Shown here: positions 1 to 5,766 of the stretch, piece by piece
Numbering within the stretch: position 1 is the first letter of the stretch
Layout: each line of letters starts with the position of its first letter
Origin: Bacteroidota bacterium
Lineage (GTDB): Bacteria > Bacteroidota > Bacteroidia > B-17B0 > Aurantibacillaceae
Assembly: GCA_005800865.1 (NCBI GenBank)
Contig: SYEI01000349.1
Coordinates: 1 to 6,087 of the forward strand
Direction: 5' to 3'
Length of the DNA: 6,087 bases
The notes under the pieces: model-generated
Seen by the model: the letters and a program-made list of their open reading frames with translations, nothing else
Database searches by the model: none
What the model was told of the DNA's origin: nothing
Position numbers and translations under genes: made by a program

Positions 1-6
1 ACAGAT

Positions 7-594
7 ATGTGGCTTTTTAAGAAAAAAGAATATAGCAGCGACGAAGAATTGTTGAAACACTATAAGCAAAGTGGCAACAAAGATTTGTTTGCGGACTTAT
101 TTAAAAAACACGTGTCGGTTGTATATGGAACTTGTTTGTTTTACTTGCAGGATAAAGATGAAGCTCAGGATGCTACTATGCAACTATTTGAAAAGTTGAT
201 GCTAGATATAAATAACCGAGAGATTGACAATTTTAAAGGCTGGTTAAGTTTTGTGGTAAGAAACCATTGTATTTCGATTATCAGAAAGAATAAATCGCAA
301 AGCAAGAATATAAAGTCTTATTACGAATTTGAATATGAGGATGCTAATTACGAAACTGAAGAAAAAATAAATGCCGTAAGCGATGATGTGATGTTAGAAA
401 ACATAAAACAAGGCTTACCTAAATTAAAAGAAAATCAACGTCTATGTGTAGAGTTGTTTTACCTGAACAACAAAAGCTATCAAGATATTGCCAACCAAAC
501 TGGATTTACACTGAACGAAATAAAAAGTTACATACAAAACGGTAAACGAAATTTGAAGCTGTTACTTGAAGACCAAACCCGATTAAATAAATAA
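7..594 (+). CDS. ECF-type RNA polymerase sigma factor (sigma-70 family)
   Basis: This 195-residue protein looks like a complete extracytoplasmic-function sigma factor, which would direct core RNA polymerase to a dedicated promoter set. Region 2 lies at about residues 25-95 and includes the typical acidic helix DKDEAQDATMQLFEKLM (49-65), followed by the WLSFVVRNHCISIIRK stretch that corresponds to the -10-recognising part. A variable acidic linker (about 105-128) leads to region 4 at about 130-188, where LPKLKENQRLCVELFYL and the helix-turn-helix SYQDIANQTGFTLNEIKSYI sit. The ending KSYIQNGKRNLK is familiar from Bacteroidota sigma factors. There is no long C-terminal extension. The length fits the family (roughly 160-200). 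The ATG at 7 gives a good N-terminus, but only six bases precede it, so an upstream start or promoter cannot be judged. The next gene starts one base after the stop, which implies co-transcription and probably a regulatory partnership. Target genes cannot be inferred. Confidence 0.9.
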   Translation: MWLFKKKEYSSDEELLKHYKQSGNKDLFADLFKKHVSVVYGTCLFYLQDKDEAQDATMQLFEKLMLDINNREIDNFKGWLSFVVRNHCISIIRKNKSQSKNIKSYYEFEYEDANYETEEKINAVSDDVMLENIKQGLPKLKENQRLCVELFYLNNKSYQDIANQTGFTLNEIKSYIQNGKRNLKLLLEDQTRLNK

Positions 595-595
595 A

Positions 596-1642
596 ATGCT
601 TAACCCCAAAGACATATCAAACTATAATAACCTAAACAAATCAGAGAAGCAGGCCTTAGAAAAAGACATGCAACACGATGATTTAAGTTATTTATCATCT
701 CTTGCCTTCGAACAATTTAAAGTTTCTGATTCAGAAATTACTAAATTAAATAGCTTAATAGACAAAAAAACAGGTAGTGGTAATTCTTCGTTCAATACCA
801 TTTTTATTAGTTTATTATGTGGCTTACTCATTGGTATTTCCATCTTCTTTGTGATATTCCAAAAAAGTAAAAATCACCCTTCTGTTTACCAATCTATTGA
901 AGAAGAAGAACAAGCCGCCAAAAAATTAAATAACAACATTACAGAAACAGATACCGTTTTTCCTATAATTGAACATAAAGTAGTTGAACACTATAATACC
1001 ATTGCAGAAAAAATTGAAGAAGAGCCTGTTGCCGAAATGCCAGAAATGTTACCAAGCAAGTCGGTGAGTTTACCTGTTGTCGAAGATAAAGAAGAAGACA
1101 TTGTGTTTGCCTTTACTCCTAATGCGCCTGTGGTTTTTATCAGTAATTTAAAGGTGACTAATTACAGAATGTATTATTTTAAACAAAGTGAAGCCATCGA
1201 TTTATCTATTAATACCGGCGTGTCGGCACAGTATGGTAGTAAAGCAGATATTGAACGACCGGTAATGAATAGTTCAAATACCTATTTAGCGCACAAAGTC
1301 ATTGCCCAAGCCATGCGTTTATTTAATTCGAAACACATTACAAGCTGCATAGAAGAATTAGCTATACTTTATAAATACAATAAAGACGATGCAAACGCTC
1401 AGTTTTATTTAGGTATGTGTTATTATCAATTAAATAAATACGGTATCGCAGAAACCTATTTTCAAAAAAACTTAGATAACGTCAATAATATTTTTCATCA
1501 AGAGTCTGAGTTTTACCAAGCACTATGTTTACTTAATTTAAAACAAACCGATGAGGCTTTAAAGCAATTACAAACCATTGTCAACAATAAGGGTTTTTAT
1601 AGCGAACGTGCTAAGGAATCGATTCATAAACATTCAAAATAG
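596..1642 (+). CDS. Single-pass membrane protein with C-terminal TPR-like repeats; probable regulator of the adjacent sigma factor
   Basis: The protein has 348 residues and three visible parts. The N-terminal segment (about 8-41, YNNLNKSEKQALEKDMQHDD and following) resembles the short helical start found on many Bacteroidota membrane proteins encoded beside ECF sigma factors, where the pattern is roughly Y-L-x-x-L-x-x-x-E, then LE, then a D-rich turn. One hydrophobic helix follows at about 66-88 (FNTIFISLLCGLLIGISIFFVIF). After it comes a low-complexity acidic linker (98-175) rich in E and K. The C-terminal part (about 231-345) can be laid out as three TPR-like helical pairs, the clearest being ANAQFYLGMCYYQLNKYGIA at 266-285 and FYQALCLLNLKQTDEALKQL at 306-325. 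There is no zinc-binding HxxxCxxC motif of the classical ZAS anti-sigma type. The one-base gap to the sigma gene suggests that it tethers or controls that sigma factor, with the TPR part sensing or binding a periplasmic partner. That role is inferred, and topology is not certain. The exact product name is unknown. Confidence 0.75.
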   Translation: MLNPKDISNYNNLNKSEKQALEKDMQHDDLSYLSSLAFEQFKVSDSEITKLNSLIDKKTGSGNSSFNTIFISLLCGLLIGISIFFVIFQKSKNHPSVYQSIEEEEQAAKKLNNNITETDTVFPIIEHKVVEHYNTIAEKIEEEPVAEMPEMLPSKSVSLPVVEDKEEDIVFAFTPNAPVVFISNLKVTNYRMYYFKQSEAIDLSINTGVSAQYGSKADIERPVMNSSNTYLAHKVIAQAMRLFNSKHITSCIEELAILYKYNKDDANAQFYLGMCYYQLNKYGIAETYFQKNLDNVNNIFHQESEFYQALCLLNLKQTDEALKQLQTIVNNKGFYSERAKESIHKHSK

Positions 1643-1646
1643 TTTT

Positions 1647-1654
1647 TATCTTTG
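1647..1654 (+). promoter_or_regulatory. Bacteroidota -7 promoter box (TATCTTTG) for the S4-domain gene
   Basis: TATCTTTG is an exact match to the Bacteroidota primary-sigma -7 consensus TAnnTTTG. It lies in the 19-base gap between the TPR-protein stop and the next ATG, only seven bases before that ATG. No clear -33 TTTG element is seen about 19 bases upstream, so support rests on the -7 box and its position. If used, transcription would start within a few bases of the start codon, giving a leaderless or nearly leaderless mRNA. Confidence 0.5.
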
Positions 1655-1661
1655 AGTTGCA

Positions 1662-2045
1662 ATGGATAAAAGCATACGACTAGACAGTTATTTATGGGCC
1701 ATACGAATGTATAAATCACGTTCGTTGGCAAGCGATGCTATTAAGGGTAATAAAGTAAAACTAAATGATGAGATTGTGAAAGCAGCCCATATTGTAAAAA
1801 TTGGAGAACGCTATACCTTATCTTATCCTCAAGGCGTAAAAAAAATAATTGAAGTGACGGGCATTATCGATAAGCGACAAAGTTTTGAAATTGCCAAAGC
1901 CAACTATATTGATCACTCTCCACCTATTGAAAAACTAGAACGAATGCCATCGGTGTTTTTTATGCCCAACATGCAGCGAGACAGAGGCGCTGGTCGTCCT
2001 ACCAAAAAAGATAAACGAGATATGGATGATTTTAGAAGGGATTAA
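1662..2045 (+). CDS. hslR: S4-domain RNA-binding protein, Hsp15 (HslR) type
   Basis: The 127-residue protein opens with an S4 RNA-binding domain at about residues 5-65: RLDSYLWAIRMYKSRSLASD is the characteristic first helix pair, and KVKLNDEIVKAAHIVKIGE the following strand-turn. A basic C-terminal tail (GAGRPTKKDKRD, about 109-120) fits contact with rRNA. Length and domain order match Hsp15, which in E. coli binds free 50S subunits carrying a stalled nascent chain. This function is known for the E. coli protein and inferred here. The ATG at 1662 places the S4 motif six residues in, as usual. The gene lies 19 bases after the sigma/TPR pair but has its own -7-like box, so it may be independently transcribed. 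It ends just before a strong hairpin terminator. Another S4-family role, such as an RqcH/RqcP-like ribosome quality control partner, cannot be excluded, so the symbol is by similarity. Confidence 0.85.
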   Translation: MDKSIRLDSYLWAIRMYKSRSLASDAIKGNKVKLNDEIVKAAHIVKIGERYTLSYPQGVKKIIEVTGIIDKRQSFEIAKANYIDHSPPIEKLERMPSVFFMPNMQRDRGAGRPTKKDKRDMDDFRRD

Positions 2046-2053
2046 TTATATCA

Positions 2054-2082
2054 AAAAAGGGTAGCAAATTGCTACCCTTTTT
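2054..2082. terminator. Bidirectional rho-independent terminator
   Basis: An inverted repeat with arms AAAAAGGGTAGC (2054-2065) and GCTACCCTTTTT (2071-2082) encloses the loop AAATT. The stem is 12 bp with a GC-rich core. A T-rich run follows on the plus strand (TTTTTG, then TTTTTT at 2084-2089), and on the minus strand the hairpin ends in a run of six T. It sits between the ends of two convergent genes, nine bases after the S4-gene stop and 12 bases past the pyruvate kinase stop, so it probably ends both transcripts. Confidence 0.9.
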
Positions 2083-2094
2083 GTTTTTTAATTA

Positions 2095-3525
2095 TTACTG
2101 AATATAACTCAGCTTCAACATATTCGTACGACCTTTTTCTTTCATTGGCATACTTGCTAAATTGATTACCAAATCATCTGCTCTCACAAAACCACCTTCT
2201 TTGATATAGTCTTTTAAGTCTGCAATGGTTTGATCGGTGCTTTCATATTTATCATAGTAAAATCCACGAACACCCCACACTAAACTTAAAGCGTTTAATA
2301 AGGATTTATTATCTGTGAAAATATATACGTTTGCTTTAGGTCGGTGGCTACTTAGTTTAAAAGCTGTGTATCCACTGTGTGTCATCGAAATAATAGCCGA
2401 TACATTGGCTTGCTTAGCCATCACACTGGCGTTATAACAAATACTATCAGTAATATAAGTAACTGTTTTTAATTCAGGCTCGTGTTCTTTATAATAAATA
2501 CGATCATCGCTTTCTATTTGTGTAATAATACGACGCATGTATTCAATTACTTTTACAGGGTAACGACCAACAGATGTTTCTGCACTCAACATTACCGCAT
2601 CTGCTCCGTCTAATACCGCATTCGCTACATCATTTACTTCAGCACGTGTTGGTGTGTATGCTGTAATCATACTCTCCATCATTTGTGTAGCAATAATAAC
2701 TGGTTTAGAAGCCGCAATACATTTATTTACAATCATCTTTTGTAATAATGGCACTTGCTCCATTGGCATCTCTACTCCTAAATCTCCACGAGCTACCATC
2801 ACGCCATCAGTCACTTCAATAATTTTATCAATCTCTTTAATGGCTTCTGGTTTTTCAATCTTAGCAATTACGCGAGCGTTCTTTTTCTTTGAACGGATAA
2901 TATCTTTTAGTTCAACGATATCTGTTACACTTCTCACAAAGGATAAACCAATCCATTCAAAATCATTTTCTAAGGCAAAATCTAAATCACGTAAATCTTT
3001 TAAAGTTAAACATGGTAAAGAAATTTTTGTGTTTGGCAAGTTCACTCCTTTTTTAGATGATAAAGTTCCACCTGCAATAATAGTACAACGCACTTCATCT
3101 TTACGATTGGTTTCGATGACTTTCAAGGTAATTTTACCATCATCAATTAATACCAATTCCCCTGCCGCTACATCTTGCGGAAACTGAGGATAGGTAATAA
3201 ATATTCTGTCTGCCGTTCCTTCGCTTTCTTTGGTTGTAATAATAATTTCCTGACCATTAATTAATTCAACGGCATTATCCTTTACTTTACCAATACGCAA
3301 TTTAGGGCCTTGTAAATCTCCTAAAATACCAACGTGACGGTTTAATTTTTTATTTAAAATTCTAATATTGTCAATCACATGTTTAATCGGTTCGTAATCA
3401 CCATGCGAAAAATTAATACGACAAATATCTAATCCTGCATTAAATAATTCTTCTAGTACGGCAATGTTTTCAGTCGATGGACCCATTGTGGCCACAATCT
3501 TTGTTTTGTTATAAGTATAGCTCAT
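2095..3525 (-). CDS. pyk: Pyruvate kinase
   Basis: This enzyme catalyses the last step of glycolysis, phosphoenolpyruvate plus ADP to pyruvate plus ATP, in the cytoplasm. With the start chosen here it has 476 residues, usual for Bacteroidota. Visible motifs, in order: TKIVATMGPST (8-18), RINFSHGD (36-43), GDLQGPKLRIG (69-79) leading into the B domain (about 75-165), FVRS (196-199), the catalytic signature IAKIEKPEAI (220-229) with its lysine and acidic residue, the metal-site region MVARGDLGVEMP (243-254), ATQMMESM (279-286), and PTRAEVNDVANAVLDGADA (292-310). The C-terminal domain (about 350-476) is present and complete. An in-frame ATG at 3543 would add MYQFIT, but the start at 3525 (MSYTYNKTK) puts the first motif at the normal distance, and a near-match promoter box overlaps the upstream ATG. 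The gene is transcribed toward the shared terminator and divergently from trmB. No catalytic residue appears missing. Confidence 0.97.
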   Translation of the reverse strand: MSYTYNKTKIVATMGPSTENIAVLEELFNAGLDICRINFSHGDYEPIKHVIDNIRILNKKLNRHVGILGDLQGPKLRIGKVKDNAVELINGQEIIITTKESEGTADRIFITYPQFPQDVAAGELVLIDDGKITLKVIETNRKDEVRCTIIAGGTLSSKKGVNLPNTKISLPCLTLKDLRDLDFALENDFEWIGLSFVRSVTDIVELKDIIRSKKKNARVIAKIEKPEAIKEIDKIIEVTDGVMVARGDLGVEMPMEQVPLLQKMIVNKCIAASKPVIIATQMMESMITAYTPTRAEVNDVANAVLDGADAVMLSAETSVGRYPVKVIEYMRRIITQIESDDRIYYKEHEPELKTVTYITDSICYNASVMAKQANVSAIISMTHSGYTAFKLSSHRPKANVYIFTDNKSLLNALSLVWGVRGFYYDKYESTDQTIADLKDYIKEGGFVRADDLVINLASMPMKEKGRTNMLKLSYIQ

Positions 3526-3542
3526 AGTGATAAATTGGTACA

Positions 3543-3550
3543 CGAATGTA
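3543..3550 (-). promoter_or_regulatory. Possible -7 promoter box of pyruvate kinase gene
   Basis: Read on the minus strand the sequence is TACATTCG, one mismatch from TAnnTTTG. It lies 17 bases upstream of the chosen ATG (3525), which would give a leader of roughly 10 bases. No convincing -33 TTTG is seen at the expected distance. The call is weak and rests on position. Confidence 0.28.
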
Positions 3551-3575
3551 ACAATTTTGAGTCAAAAAATGGCAT

Positions 3576-3589
3576 TATTAAATCATTAT
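3576..3589 (+). repeat. 14-bp direct repeat, left copy
   Basis: TATTAAATCATTAT is exactly repeated at 3824-3837. After one differing base both copies continue with TA. The two copies bracket the structured element between pyk and trmB. They could be remnants of a target-site duplication, arms of a recombination event, or a duplicated promoter-proximal AT-rich segment. The identity is seen directly; its cause is not. Confidence 0.7.
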
Positions 3590-3611
3590 GTATTAGGTAA
3601 ATTTTTCTTCT

Positions 3612-3637
3612 TTTCTTTTTGCTTGAACAAAAAGAAA
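3612..3637. repeat. Perfect inverted repeat, 10-bp arms
   Basis: TTTCTTTTTG (3612-3621) and CAAAAAGAAA (3628-3637) are exact reverse complements around the loop CTTGAA. The stem is AT-rich and lacks a GC core, so it is a poor terminator. It forms the left edge of the composite element between pyk and trmB. Confidence 0.75.
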
Positions 3638-3640
3638 CAA

Positions 3641-3658
3641 TCCCGATAGCTATCGGGA
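3641..3658. repeat. 18-bp perfect palindrome
   Basis: TCCCGATAGCTATCGGGA reads identically on both strands. The core CCCGATAGCTATCGGG is, from memory, a very common intergenic palindrome in Bacteroidota. It could act as a cruciform, a transcript hairpin or a protein-binding site; none of these is shown. It lies three bases after the T-rich hairpin within the composite element. Confidence 0.85.
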
Positions 3659-3702
3659 CAAGGCAATTCGCCAAAACCAACCGCACTATTACCAACGTAT
3701 GC

Positions 3703-3748
3703 ATTTGCGTAAGCAAAACTTATCTGCGTGAGGGATGCAAGCGCAAAT
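3703..3748. repeat. Imperfect inverted repeat inside the intergenic element
   Basis: ATTTGCGTAAGCA (3703-3715) pairs with TGCAAGCGCAAAT (3736-3748) at 10 of 13 positions, with the three mismatches together in the middle and a 20-base loop. A further pair, TTTTGC (3751-3756) with GCAAAA (3766-3771), follows immediately. Together they would give two consecutive stem-loops if transcribed. Confidence 0.55.
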
Positions 3749-3823
3749 CCTTTTGCCTGCATCTTGCAAAAGATTGAAGCGACAGCCCGGCCCTTGGGGA
3801 CACGCCCAAAAAATGAAGGAACC

Positions 3824-3837
3824 TATTAAATCATTAT
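3824..3837 (+). repeat. 14-bp direct repeat, right copy
   Basis: This is the exact second copy of TATTAAATCATTAT, 248 bases to the right of the first. It sits just upstream of the trmB -7 box, so it also lies inside the presumed trmB promoter region. Confidence 0.7.
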
Positions 3838-3838
3838 C

Positions 3839-3846
3839 TAATTTTG
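3839..3846 (+). promoter_or_regulatory. Bacteroidota -7 promoter box (TAATTTTG) for trmB
   Basis: TAATTTTG matches the TAnnTTTG consensus exactly and ends 25 bases before the trmB ATG, a normal distance for a short leader of about 20 bases. No obvious TTTG -33 box is seen 17-20 bases upstream, where the 14-bp direct repeat lies instead. It would drive trmB and probably the membrane-protein gene behind it. Confidence 0.55.
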
Positions 3847-3871
3847 TAACTTAGCCCTTTTTATTACCATT

Positions 3872-4543
3872 ATGCCTAACAAACTCGAGAAATTTGCTGA
3901 ACTAAATACCTTTTCTAATACCCTTGCTTTTCACCATTTTGACATCCCAAACGGATTTGCTAAAAAAGGAAAGTGGCATGAAGACATGTTTAAAAACCAA
4001 AATCCTATTGTGTTGGAGTTAGGTTGCGGACAAGGTGAATACACTATTGGCTTATCTGAAAATAATACTTCAAAAAACTTTATTGGGGTTGACGTTAAAG
4101 GAAATCGTATTTGGACAGGCGCCAAAAAAGCGATGCAAAATCAAATGGGTCATGTCGCTTTTTTAAGAACGCGTATTGATTTTATTGACCAATGTTTTGC
4201 TGAAAACGAAGTGTCTGAAATATGGATCACCTTTCCTGACCCCCAACCACAAAAAAACAGAGCGCGTAAACGCTTAACCAATCCTGATTTCTTTTTGAAT
4301 CGCTATAAAAAAATATTAAAGCCGGGTGGATTAGTTCATTTAAAAACTGACAGTACCTTTTTTTATGAATATACCATGGACGTGATTAAAGAAAGAAAAC
4401 TAAACTTGCTATTTTCTACAAACGATTTATATAAAAACTGTCCCGAAGGAAGAGAAGAGCTAACCCGTATTAAAACATATTACGAAACTTTATTTACAGG
4501 AAGAGGCGAGGATATTAAATACTGTTGTTTTCAATTAGATTAA
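3872..4543 (+). CDS. trmB: tRNA (guanine-N7-)-methyltransferase TrmB
   Basis: TrmB transfers a methyl group from S-adenosylmethionine to N7 of guanosine 46 in the tRNA variable loop; it acts in the cytoplasm. The 223-residue length is normal. The Rossmann-type SAM site is seen in VLELGCGQGEYTIGL (47-61) and the acidic strand end FIGVDVKGNRI (70-80). The family signature FPDPQPQKNRARKRL (121-135) corresponds to the usual FPDPWPKKRHHKRRL, with glutamine in place of the tryptophan. LKPGGLVHLKTD (149-160) follows, and TYYETLFTGRGE (202-213) supplies the T-x-x-E motif near the C-terminus. The ATG at 3872 is preceded by a good -7 box. The stop is separated by one base from the next start, so the two genes are very likely co-transcribed. 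The enzyme appears intact. Confidence 0.95.
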   Translation: MPNKLEKFAELNTFSNTLAFHHFDIPNGFAKKGKWHEDMFKNQNPIVLELGCGQGEYTIGLSENNTSKNFIGVDVKGNRIWTGAKKAMQNQMGHVAFLRTRIDFIDQCFAENEVSEIWITFPDPQPQKNRARKRLTNPDFFLNRYKKILKPGGLVHLKTDSTFFYEYTMDVIKERKLNLLFSTNDLYKNCPEGREELTRIKTYYETLFTGRGEDIKYCCFQLD

Positions 4544-4544
4544 C

Positions 4545-4883
4545 ATGGCGATAAAACGATTACCCCATAAATCGCATTTCTATAACAAGCTCATTAAGAG
4601 TATTGCTTTAGGAACCATTTTTTTAGTTGTATCCCTAGCTATTGGTGTTGTTGGTTATCACTATTTTTTTAATATCACATGGTTAGATAGTTTGGTAAAT
4701 GCCAGCATGATTTTAACAGGGATGGGGCCTGTAGATAGAGCAGAAACGGATGGCGCTAAATGGTTTTCTTCTATATACGCCATCTACAGTGGTGTTGCTT
4801 TTTTAACGAGCGTTGCTGTAATTTTTGGACCCATCGTTCATCGCTTTTTACATCAATTTAAAATAGATGTAGAGGAAGAATAA
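4545..4883 (+). CDS. Small two-helix membrane protein with potassium-channel-like pore plan
   Basis: The 112-residue protein has a basic N-terminus (KRLPHKSHFYNKLIK), a first transmembrane helix at about 17-38, a re-entrant-like segment WLDSLVNASMIL (46-57), the loop TGMGPVD (58-64), a second transmembrane helix at about 72-97, and a charged tail. The order helix, amphipathic pore helix, T-x-x-G-x-x-D loop, helix is that of two-TM potassium channels (Ion_trans_2), where the loop would read TVGYGD. Here the loop keeps T, one G and D at matching spacing but lacks the GYG core. I recall related proteins with the string NASMILTGMGP in other bacteria, usually unnamed or annotated as channel-like. 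Ion conduction is inferred only from layout; it may be a non-conducting or differently selective relative. It starts one base after trmB and ends 49 bases before lgt. Both termini are predicted cytoplasmic. Confidence 0.8.
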   Translation: MAIKRLPHKSHFYNKLIKSIALGTIFLVVSLAIGVVGYHYFFNITWLDSLVNASMILTGMGPVDRAETDGAKWFSSIYAIYSGVAFLTSVAVIFGPIVHRFLHQFKIDVEEE

Positions 4884-4932
4884 TTAAGGAAAATTAACCT
4901 CTTTTATAAAATAAAAAACTTAAACTTGTAAG

Positions 4933-5763
4933 ATGCTATCACTTTTTATAAACTGGAATCCAAGTCCAGATATTTTTACAATACCAGGCATTGATTGGCC
5001 TGTGCGTTGGTATGGTTTATCATGGGCTATGGCCTTTATAGGTTGTCATTTTTTTATGAACCGCATTTATAAAGCGGAAGGCAGAACAGAAGCTCAACTA
5101 GACGTTTTAACGTTATACATTGTAGTTGCTACTGTTTTAGGCGCTCGTCTTGGTCATTGTTTATTTTATGGTTGGGAATATTATTCGCAACACCCACTCG
5201 AAATATTAAAAGTATGGGAAGGCGGGTTAGCAAGCCACGGTGGCGGTATTGGGATTTTAATTGGCATGTGGTTATACTGCCGAAAAACAAAAGAAAGTTG
5301 GTTGTGGTTATTTGACCGCTTAATTGTGGTGGTTCCTTTTGCTTCGTTTATGATACGTTTTGGAAATTTAATGAACTCCGAAATTATTGGTGAGCCAACC
5401 AATGTGCCTTGGGCTTTTGTGTTTCATCAAGTAGATGAATTACCTCGTCACCCTACACAATTGTATGAAGCCATTTTTTATTTCTTCTTGTTCGTGTTAT
5501 TTTACTGGCTTTGGAAAAACAAACGCAACGATTTTGGAAAAGGATTTATGTTTGGGTTATTTTGTGTATTAATGTTCGGCTTCCGTTTTGGTATGGAGTT
5601 TATGAAAGAAAATCAAGAAGCGTTTGAAGCTTCGTTACCAATTAATATGGGACAAATTTTAAGTATTCCTTTTATATTAGTTGGCCTTTATATGATGTAT
5701 CGTTCTAAACAAGAAAGCAAACACATTAACCCTAGCGAAACAGTTGCACCACAAAACTCTTAA
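4933..5763 (+). CDS. lgt: Prolipoprotein diacylglyceryl transferase
   Basis: Lgt moves the diacylglyceryl group from phosphatidylglycerol to the lipobox cysteine of prolipoproteins, the first step of lipoprotein maturation in the inner membrane. The 276-residue protein has the expected set of about seven hydrophobic helices. Conserved blocks are visible: VRWYGLSW (24-31), GARLGHCLFY (70-79), WEGGLASHGGGIG (95-107) with the catalytic-region histidine and glycines, RFGNLMNSEIIG (142-153) containing the lipid-contacting arginine, HPTQLYE (173-179), and RFGMEFMKE near 218-226 with the last essential arginine. A short hydrophilic tail follows residue 258. The ATG at 4933 gives the normal N-terminus. 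A TAAACTTG sequence at 4921-4928 is one mismatch from the -7 consensus but is weak. The next gene starts three bases after the stop. Confidence 0.97.
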   Translation: MLSLFINWNPSPDIFTIPGIDWPVRWYGLSWAMAFIGCHFFMNRIYKAEGRTEAQLDVLTLYIVVATVLGARLGHCLFYGWEYYSQHPLEILKVWEGGLASHGGGIGILIGMWLYCRKTKESWLWLFDRLIVVVPFASFMIRFGNLMNSEIIGEPTNVPWAFVFHQVDELPRHPTQLYEAIFYFFLFVLFYWLWKNKRNDFGKGFMFGLFCVLMFGFRFGMEFMKENQEAFEASLPINMGQILSIPFILVGLYMMYRSKQESKHINPSETVAPQNS

Positions 5764-5766
5764 ACT

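Larger units (their letters stand above)
3601..3812. repeat. Composite hairpin-rich intergenic repeat-like element, non-coding
   Basis: This stretch fills most of the 346-base gap between the divergent pyk and trmB genes and is visibly more GC-rich in its right half than its surroundings. It contains a T-rich hairpin (3612-3637), an 18-bp palindrome (3641-3658), a 13-base imperfect inverted pair (3703-3715 with 3736-3748), and a TTTTGC with GCAAAA pair (3751-3756, 3766-3771). It ends in the segment GAAGCGACAGCCCGGCCC (3776-3793) and TTGGGGACACGCCC (3794-3807). From memory, segments of this style (TTTTTGCTTGAACAAAAAG, CCCGATAGCTATCGGG, GCGACAGCCCGGCCC) recur between genes in many Bacteroidota genomes, which suggests a dispersed repeat rather than a unique gene. 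A 64-codon minus-strand frame across the left part has no protein-like character and is rejected. No transposase is present. Confidence 0.65.

Noticed and set aside
2654..3187. 177-codon plus-strand open frame antisense to pyk
   Set aside because: It lies wholly opposite conserved pyruvate kinase motifs and its serine/isoleucine-rich translation is typical of a shadow frame.
3526..3543. Extended pyruvate kinase start at 3543
   Set aside because: It adds only MYQFIT before the normal family N-terminus, and a near-match -7 box covers that ATG, so the start at 3525 is preferred.
3522..3716. 64-codon minus-strand open frame upstream of pyk
   Set aside because: It runs through the hairpin T-run and the palindrome, has no domain-like composition, and overlaps the pyk start. 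It is a chance frame in the repeat element.
3601..3812. CRISPR array, tRNA or riboswitch in the intergenic region
   Set aside because: There are no regularly spaced direct repeats, no cloverleaf with a T-loop GTTCGA-like segment, and no recognised riboswitch core. The inverted repeats fit a dispersed repeat element better.
3931..4125. 64-codon minus-strand frame opposite trmB
   Set aside because: It overlaps the conserved SAM-binding region of trmB on the other strand and shows no independent protein features.
4884..4932. Terminator or promoter between the channel-like gene and lgt
   Set aside because: No stem with a GC core is seen; only a three-base AGG and CCT pairing is possible. TAAACTTG at 4921-4928 has one mismatch to TAnnTTTG, sits four bases from the ATG and has no -33 partner, so neither is called.
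5181..5402. 73-codon minus-strand frame opposite lgt
   Set aside because: It is antisense to the most conserved lgt motifs and has no protein-like pattern.
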